Assembly (NCBI GenBank): GCA_903875045.1
Contig: CAIQUS010000173.1
Span: forward strand, 1 to 64,000
Direction of reading: 5' to 3'
Length of the DNA stretch: 64,000 nt
Source: an uncultured Bacteroidales bacterium
GTDB lineage: Bacteria > Bacteroidota > Bacteroidia > Bacteroidales > FEN-979
Shown: piece by piece, positions 58,928 to 64,000 of the stretch
Numbering within the stretch: the stretch's first letter is position 1
How the letters are laid out: every line of letters starts with the position of its first letter
Translations under genes and position numbers: made by a program
Notes under the pieces: model-generated
What the model was told of the DNA's origin: nothing
Database searches by the model: none
What the model saw: the letters and a program-made list of their open reading frames with translations, nothing else

Positions 58928-60388
58928 ATGGATATGGTAAAGCAACGAGCATTTTTTATCAACAGTGTCATTTTCATTTTTGTGCTGCAATGGATGGTTT
59001 TCCCTTTATCAGGGTTTGCACAGACCAGAGATATTACGATTACCATCCACCTCAGGGGAGTTTACGAAAGTAAGATAAGCCTGTTAGGCATGTCGGCGTC
59101 AAAAACCTATAAACCCATTGTGGAGGTGCCAGGGATAAAAGATGGCGGGTCAACCAAAATTGTTGTTCCCAAAGCGAACCTGCCTGGAGAATTTGTTTTA
59201 CGGTTCGACTACAAAGAAAATGAGTCAAGCACCCCTTACCCTTCTGAGAAAAGCATCTTTGTTTATGAGCAGGCTCTTGAACTGTGGGTAAGCCCGAAAT
59301 ATTGCAACAATGGCGACAGCACCTGGTTTCAGAAAGGGGAACTGGAAAATGCCACGTTTATTCAGTTTTCAAAGGAGAATGGCAAGCAAAAAGAAAAGCT
59401 GGGGCTGCTGCAGAATTTCCTGATGAATTATGACGACACTGAATCAGCGTTTTACCAGCAAGGCGTTAAAGAATATGAACAACGCCGGCAAAATTTCAAC
59501 CAATGGCTGAAAACCAGGACCCAACAGGATAAAAAGCTGTTTGTAAGCAACATGTACGGGTTTCAGTTTGTGCCGGAAATATCCCTGAAAGGCAGTGAAA
59601 CCGACCGCATCCGCAGCCTGATCAACCACTATTTCGACGGCATGGATTTTAAGGATCCCCTGCTGATAAAAACATCCAACATCAACAAATGGATGGACAA
59701 TTACGTCAATCTGTATGGCCAGTTATCTACAACTACTGCTTTACGTGATTCATTGTTCCCTGCCGCGGGAAGAAACGCCATTGAAAAGGCCAAAAACGGC
59801 GATCCGCTGATTTATGGCTGGATGGTTGATTATTTTTACAGAGGCTATGAATCAAATGGAATAGATGCCGGCATGAAAGTATTGGAGCCTTATCTGAATG
59901 ATCCCAAATGTCTTACATCCAAAAGGCAGGAGATAGAACGCCGGCTGAAAGGGATGGAAACCCTTGTGATTGGGAGCAAAGCACCCGATATTTCCATGAA
60001 AGATCCGGATGGCAATCCTTTTGAACTGTATAAAACCGAAACGCCATGCAAATACATCCTTCTCCTGTTCTGGTCGGCAGGATGCAGCCATTGTGTGGAA
60101 ACGGTAGATATGTTATACCCATGGCAACATCAGGCGGAAGTGCAGCAGAAGATCAAGGTTGTGGCGGTGAGCCTTGATGAAACCGAATCGGAGGTGAAAT
60201 TGTGGGAGCAGAAGATTTTAAAACTTGACGGGTGGAAACACCTTCATGCCAAAGAGGGCGTTCGCAGCAAAGAGGCGAGTGATTTTTATGTATTGGCAAC
60301 CCCGGTGATGGTTTTGCTTGATGCAAAAACCAAGGAAATCGTGGCATCGCCGAATACGGTGGAGGAGTTGAAGAAGGTAATAAAGTAG
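58928..60388 (+). CDS. Exported thioredoxin-like (TlpA/ResA-type) protein
   Basis: 486 residues with a signal peptide (ending SGFAQ, about residue 32), a long N-terminal domain without recognised motif (about 35-340), and a C-terminal thioredoxin fold (about 345-486) with GSKAPDISMKDPDGN, active-site WSAGCSHC and cis-Pro segment LATPVMVLLD. It probably reduces or isomerises disulfides in the periplasm or at the outer membrane. An upstream frame start at 58916 lies in the -7 element. It converges on the response regulator gene. Confidence 0.83.
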   Translation: MDMVKQRAFFINSVIFIFVLQWMVFPLSGFAQTRDITITIHLRGVYESKISLLGMSASKTYKPIVEVPGIKDGGSTKIVVPKANLPGEFVLRFDYKENESSTPYPSEKSIFVYEQALELWVSPKYCNNGDSTWFQKGELENATFIQFSKENGKQKEKLGLLQNFLMNYDDTESAFYQQGVKEYEQRRQNFNQWLKTRTQQDKKLFVSNMYGFQFVPEISLKGSETDRIRSLINHYFDGMDFKDPLLIKTSNINKWMDNYVNLYGQLSTTTALRDSLFPAAGRNAIEKAKNGDPLIYGWMVDYFYRGYESNGIDAGMKVLEPYLNDPKCLTSKRQEIERRLKGMETLVIGSKAPDISMKDPDGNPFELYKTETPCKYILLLFWSAGCSHCVETVDMLYPWQHQAEVQQKIKVVAVSLDETESEVKLWEQKILKLDGWKHLHAKEGVRSKEASDFYVLATPVMVLLDAKTKEIVASPNTVEELKKVIK

Positions 60389-60401
60389 GGCCAGCTTTTG
60401 T

Positions 60402-61130
60402 TCACGCCAGTTTCTTCCGCTCCACCAGGTCGAAAAAGGCCTTGTGGTAGGTTTCACTAACGGGAATATACTGATCCCCGATTTTTATCCGGTTCCGTTC
60501 GATCGATTCAATTTTATCCAGTGCAATAAAAAAGGATTTATGAACCCGGCAAAACTGTGGTTCATGTAAAACCTCTTCCAGTTTCCGGGCGTTCATCAGG
60601 GTCATGATCCTTCGTGTTTTTGTCACAATCCGCCAGTAATCGCCCATCCCTTCCACATAAAGAACATCGTTGTTTTCAATGCGCTCCATGCGGGTTTCGG
60701 TTTTCACAAAGAAAAAAGAAGGTTCCGCAGGTTTTGCCTTGCTGTTTTCCGGTTTGTCAGCGTCGGGGTCAATTTGCAATCGTTCGCATGCTTTGTTCAC
60801 ACCTTTGATGAACCTTTCAAAAGAGATGGGCTTCAGCATGTAATCGACCACATCAAGTTCAAAGCCCTGGATGGCGTATCGTTCATAGGCCGTTGTGAAA
60901 ATTACCGCAGGCCTGTGTTTCAGTGCATTCAGCAACTGGATCCCGGTCAATTCCTCCATTTGAATATCCAGGAAGATCAAATCAACTTTGTTTGACCGGA
61001 TAAATTCAATGGATTCAATGGCATTGTCGAACGTTCTCAGAAGGTTCAGGAAGGCTACTTTTGAACAGTAATCCTTGATGATGTCGAGTGCCAGGGGTTC
61101 GTCATCGATGGCGATACAGTTGATTTTCAT
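60402..61130 (-). CDS. LytTR-family response regulator
   Basis: 242 residues: receiver domain with acidic pair IAIDDEP near residue 9, phospho-acceptor Asp55 in LIFLDIQM and Lys near residue 105 (MLKPISF), then a LytTR DNA-binding domain (about 135-240) with FFVKTETRMERI, RVHKSFFIAL and the basic NRIKIGDQYIPVS. It overlaps the upstream histidine kinase stop by 4 bases, so the two are a coupled two-component system. Confidence 0.93.
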   Translation of the reverse strand: MKINCIAIDDEPLALDIIKDYCSKVAFLNLLRTFDNAIESIEFIRSNKVDLIFLDIQMEELTGIQLLNALKHRPAVIFTTAYERYAIQGFELDVVDYMLKPISFERFIKGVNKACERLQIDPDADKPENSKAKPAEPSFFFVKTETRMERIENNDVLYVEGMGDYWRIVTKTRRIMTLMNARKLEEVLHEPQFCRVHKSFFIALDKIESIERNRIKIGDQYIPVSETYHKAFFDLVERKKLA

Positions 61131-62155
61131 ATTCTCAGGGTTAAATGAACATTATATAAGTCGTCGGTTGTGCTGATTTCAAGCTGATGTTTGCCAGGGT
61201 AAAGCAGATTAAGCCTGCGCCGGATGTTGGTCAAACCGATTCCACCAATCTTGTCTTTATTGATCGTTCCCTGTTTCCTCACATGGTTGCTGACATCAAA
61301 CATAATTTGGTGCTCCCCGATGGACAGATTGATGCGGATTCCCGGAGTTGTTACCGTCCGGGTGCCGTGTTTAAAAGCGTTTTCGACGAATGGGATGAGC
61401 AGCATCGGTGCTATGGTCCGTCCCTCTACATTACCTGAAATATTCAACTCCACGAAATCTTTGTGCCTGATACGGAGTTTTTCCAGTTCAATAAAACTTT
61501 TAAGGTATTCGATCTCTTTTTCCAGCAGGACTTTATCGGTGGTTGCATCGTAAAGCATGTATCGCATGATCGACGACATTTTCATCACTGCTTCGGGTGC
61601 ATCTTCCGATTTTTTATAAACCAGCGAATAGATGTTGTTTAGTGTGTTGAACAAAAAATGCGGATTTATCTGCGACCGCAGCAATGCCAGTTCACCGGAT
61701 TGTTTTTCCAGTATCAGTTCGGTTTTCAGTTTCTGCGTATCAAACCATCCAATGGCCAGCTGGATCAGGAGGGCATAAATTCCATAAATGGTGACCAGGC
61801 GAACGGAGTTAAACCACCAGCCACGGTCGACGACTAACATTTCAGTGGACTTTATGTGATTATAGCCGATATATTTATAGAAAAGGTATTCAACTCCCAC
61901 CCGGAATGGGACGAGGATGATCATGACAGCAATCAGGGTGAGGGCTGGAAAAAGTTTGTTTTTTCTGGTGAAGAACAACCCATAAGTGAAGTAGAAAGCA
62001 TAAAACGTAATGAAACTGGTAAAAGGATAAATTGTTAATTCCGAAAACGGATCGTACGATTTTTCTCCTGACAACATGGCAATACCCAACAGGATCTGGT
62101 TGAACATGTATATCCAGAAGGCAACATGGATCAGGATTTTGTACTTTTTCTTCAT
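61127..62155 (-). CDS. LytS/YehU-type sensor histidine kinase
   Basis: 342 residues from ATG 62155; a longer frame to 62233 has a non-hydrophobic, unconserved extension. Four membrane helices fill the first ~150 residues. The His_kinase domain has LRSQINPHFLFNTLNNI with the phospho-acceptor His near residue 175, and the HATPase part has LIPFVENAFKHG (N-box) and GGIGLTNIRRRL (G-box). It pairs with the LytTR regulator directly downstream. No sensory domain beyond the membrane helices is seen. Confidence 0.92.
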   Translation of the reverse strand: MKKKYKILIHVAFWIYMFNQILLGIAMLSGEKSYDPFSELTIYPFTSFITFYAFYFTYGLFFTRKNKLFPALTLIAVMIILVPFRVGVEYLFYKYIGYNHIKSTEMLVVDRGWWFNSVRLVTIYGIYALLIQLAIGWFDTQKLKTELILEKQSGELALLRSQINPHFLFNTLNNIYSLVYKKSEDAPEAVMKMSSIMRYMLYDATTDKVLLEKEIEYLKSFIELEKLRIRHKDFVELNISGNVEGRTIAPMLLIPFVENAFKHGTRTVTTPGIRINLSIGEHQIMFDVSNHVRKQGTINKDKIGGIGLTNIRRRLNLLYPGKHQLEISTTDDLYNVHLTLRI

Positions 62156-62271
62156 TGGATGTTGTTGAAATCCAAATACAAAGTAACGACAGATGTTGTT
62201 AAAATCCAAATGAATTGAATACAAATCGACCATGCTGGGTGTTTGTCCGGTGATGGGTTGGTTTCTACCGA

Positions 62272-64000
62272 TCAGATGACGATGTTAATGATCTTCCCCG
62301 GTACGATGATTACTTTACGGGGTGGTTTACCCTGCAGCCATTTTTCAGATTCAGAGGCTTCCAATGCCGCTTTTTCAATTTCGGGAACCGTAAGATTGGT
62401 GGGTAACTCCATGGTAAAACGTGTCTTGCCATTAAAAGAAACCGGGTATTTGAACGTGTTTTCAACCAGGTAGCCGGGGTTGAATTGCGGAAAAACTGCC
62501 ACTGAAACACTACCCGTATGTCCAAGCAGATTCCATAATTCCTCGGCAATATGAGGGGCATAAGAAGCCATCAGCACAACCAGGTCACTGAGGATGGCGC
62601 GTTTGTGGCATTTCAGGTCGGTAAGTTCATTTACGCAGATCATAAAGGAACTAACGGCTGTGTTGAACGAAAGCCGTTCGATATCCTCCTGTATCTTTTT
62701 AATGGTTTTATGCAATACACGCAGTTCGGCTGCTTCGGCTGGTTCACCGGTCACGCGGAAATTATTCAGGTCGTCGTGGAACAACCGCCAGAACTTGCGG
62801 ATAAAGCGGAAAACCCCTTCGATGCCATTTGTATCCCATGGCTTCGACTGTTCCAGTGGTCCGAGGAACATTTCATAAAGCCGGAAAGTGTCGGCGCCGT
62901 ATTTTTCAATCAGATAATCCGGGTTGACCACATTGTAGAGCGATTTCGACATTTTCTCCACCGCATACCCGCAATGGTATTTGCCATCCTCCAGGATGAA
63001 CAGCGATCCGGCGAGATCGGGACGCCACCGGCAAAACGCCTCTGTATCGAGAATGTCGTTATCAACAATACTTACATCGACATGCATTTCGGTGGTTTCA
63101 TGCTGATCCTTCAGCCCGGCCGAAACAAAGGTATTTGTTCCTTTGATGCGGTAAGCCAGACTTGATCTTCCCTGGATCTTTCCCTGATTGATGAGCTTTT
63201 TATAAGGCTCCTCCTTTACCGACATGCCGATGTCGAACAGGAATTTGTTCCAGAAGCGGGAATAGATCAGGTGCCCGGTGGCATGTTCATCGCCGCCAAT
63301 GTAAAGATCGACATCCTGCCAGTAGTTCACAGCCTCCTTCGAGAAATACTCCCTGTCGTTGCGGGGATCCATGTAGCGGAGGTAGTAGCCGCTGGAGCCG
63401 GCAAATCCGGGCATGGTATTGGTTTCGAGCGGGTAGCCTTCTTTGGTCGTCCAGTTTTTCGCACGTGCCAGGGGTGGTTCGCCTGTTTCCGTTGGCAAGT
63501 ATGCGTCAACCGCGGGAAGCCGGAGAGGTAGTTCGCTCTCATCGAGCGTGCAGGCAATGCCATTTTTGAAATAAACCGGGAAGGGTTCGCCCCAGTAGCG
63601 CTGCCGGCTGAAAATTGCATCGCGGAGGCGGAAATTGACGGTGCCATTTCCAATACCCATTTCCTTCACACGATTGATCACAGCGCTGATAGCCGCTTTC
63701 ACCTGCAGTCCGTTGATAAAGCCGGAGTTGATCATCACACCATCCTTCGCATCATACGAACTTTGGGAAATATCGCCACCTGCCACCACTTCCACGATGG
63801 GAAGGCCGAAATGCTTTGCGAAATCGTAATCGCGGCTGTCGTGTGCCGGAACGGCCATGATGGCGCCCGTGCCATAACCAGCCAATACATAATCGGCCAC
63901 CCACACAGGGCTGGGTTTGCCATTGAAAGGGTTGAGGCAATATGCACCGGTAAATTCGCCGGTCACTTTTTTTACCTCGGACATGCGTTCACGCTCGGAG
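62272..64000 (-). CDS. leuS: Leucyl-tRNA synthetase, C-terminal part (cut by window edge)
   Basis: About 576 residues are present; the N-terminus with the HIGH motif is outside the window to the right. Visible parts are the end of the CP1 editing domain ([20 protein letters not shown], with the Asp that blocks leucine editing), [10 protein letters not shown], the KMSKS loop [14 protein letters not shown], the anticodon-binding helices and the C-terminal domain ending [23 protein letters not shown] is a conserved catalytic-core segment. The frame is open to the edge. Confidence 0.95.
   Translation of the reverse strand, partial: SERERMSEVKKVTGEFTGAYCLNPFNGKPSPVWVADYVLAGYGTGAIMAVPAHDSRDYDFAKHFGLPIVEVVAGGDISQSSYDAKDGVMINSGFINGLQVKAAISAVINRVKEMGIGNGTVNFRLRDAIFSRQRYWGEPFPVYFKNGIACTLDESELPLRLPAVDAYLPTETGEPPLARAKNWTTKEGYPLETNTMPGFAGSSGYYLRYMDPRNDREYFSKEAVNYWQDVDLYIGGDEHATGHLIYSRFWNKFLFDIGMSVKEEPYKKLINQGKIQGRSSLAYRIKGTNTFVSAGLKDQHETTEMHVDVSIVDNDILDTEAFCRWRPDLAGSLFILEDGKYHCGYAVEKMSKSLYNVVNPDYLIEKYGADTFRLYEMFLGPLEQSKPWDTNGIEGVFRFIRKFWRLFHDDLNNFRVTGEPAEAAELRVLHKTIKKIQEDIERLSFNTAVSSFMICVNELTDLKCHKRAILSDLVVLMASYAPHIAEELWNLLGHTGSVSVAVFPQFNPGYLVENTFKYPVSFNGKTRFTMELPTNLTVPEIEKAALEASESEKWLQGKPPRKVIIVPGKIINIVI

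Overview
The window is a stretch of Bacteroidota chromosome, most like a free-living, probably anaerobic or facultative Bacteroidia member. The evidence is type IX secretion (T9SS) C-terminal sorting domains, Bacteroidota-only families (DUF4175, DUF6249, DUF5777, a GldH-like lipoprotein, FISUMP and lamin-tail proteins), many promoters of the Bacteroidota form TTTG-N19-21-TAnnTTTG, and A-rich rather than Shine-Dalgarno translation starts. No phage, insertion sequence or CRISPR array is seen.

Layout. 1-9 kb: AT-rich left end, rpiB, a LutB-like protein, an ECF sigma/putative anti-sigma pair, a large secreted sialidase-fold protein, thpR, tRNA-Ala, a CYTH protein and methylmalonyl-CoA epimerase. 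9-22 kb: udk, a ferritin-like protein, a MacB/FtsX-type permease, purH-mreBCD, tRNA-Cys, folB, glnS followed at once by tRNA-Gln, a TMTC-like membrane TPR protein and gltX. 22-33.6 kb: DUF4175 protein, a small ATPase, ybeY, mnmG flanked on both sides by parS-like centromere sites, a methyltransferase, a very large sensor kinase and a GldH-like lipoprotein.

33.6-45.4 kb is a minus-strand electron-transfer region, the most interesting part. An inner-membrane module (seven-heme cytochrome, cytochrome b, Tat-exported iron-sulfur protein, NrfD, an Ig-like membrane protein, and a stand-alone riboflavin kinase) is preceded by a monoheme cytochrome, a DUF5777 beta-barrel, a cytochrome lipoprotein, and two paralogous six-heme lipoproteins with collagen-like Gly-X-Y stalks. 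An FNR-type regulator lies upstream. Paired FNR-like boxes with identical geometry precede both six-heme genes, and another overlaps the regulator's own promoter. No catalytic reductase subunit is present, so export of electrons to or beyond the outer membrane is a reasonable hypothesis.

45.5-64 kb: asd, a lamin-tail T9SS protein, comF, a fused oligopeptide ABC ATPase, rnr, secreted proteins, an AT-rich AAA ATPase with a broken toxin-antitoxin remnant, a thioredoxin-like protein, a LytS/LytR-type two-component pair and the C-terminal part of leuS, cut by the right edge. Gene boundaries throughout carry unusual 7-, 8-, 9- and 21-bp tandem repeats, some of which enter coding sequence or promoters.
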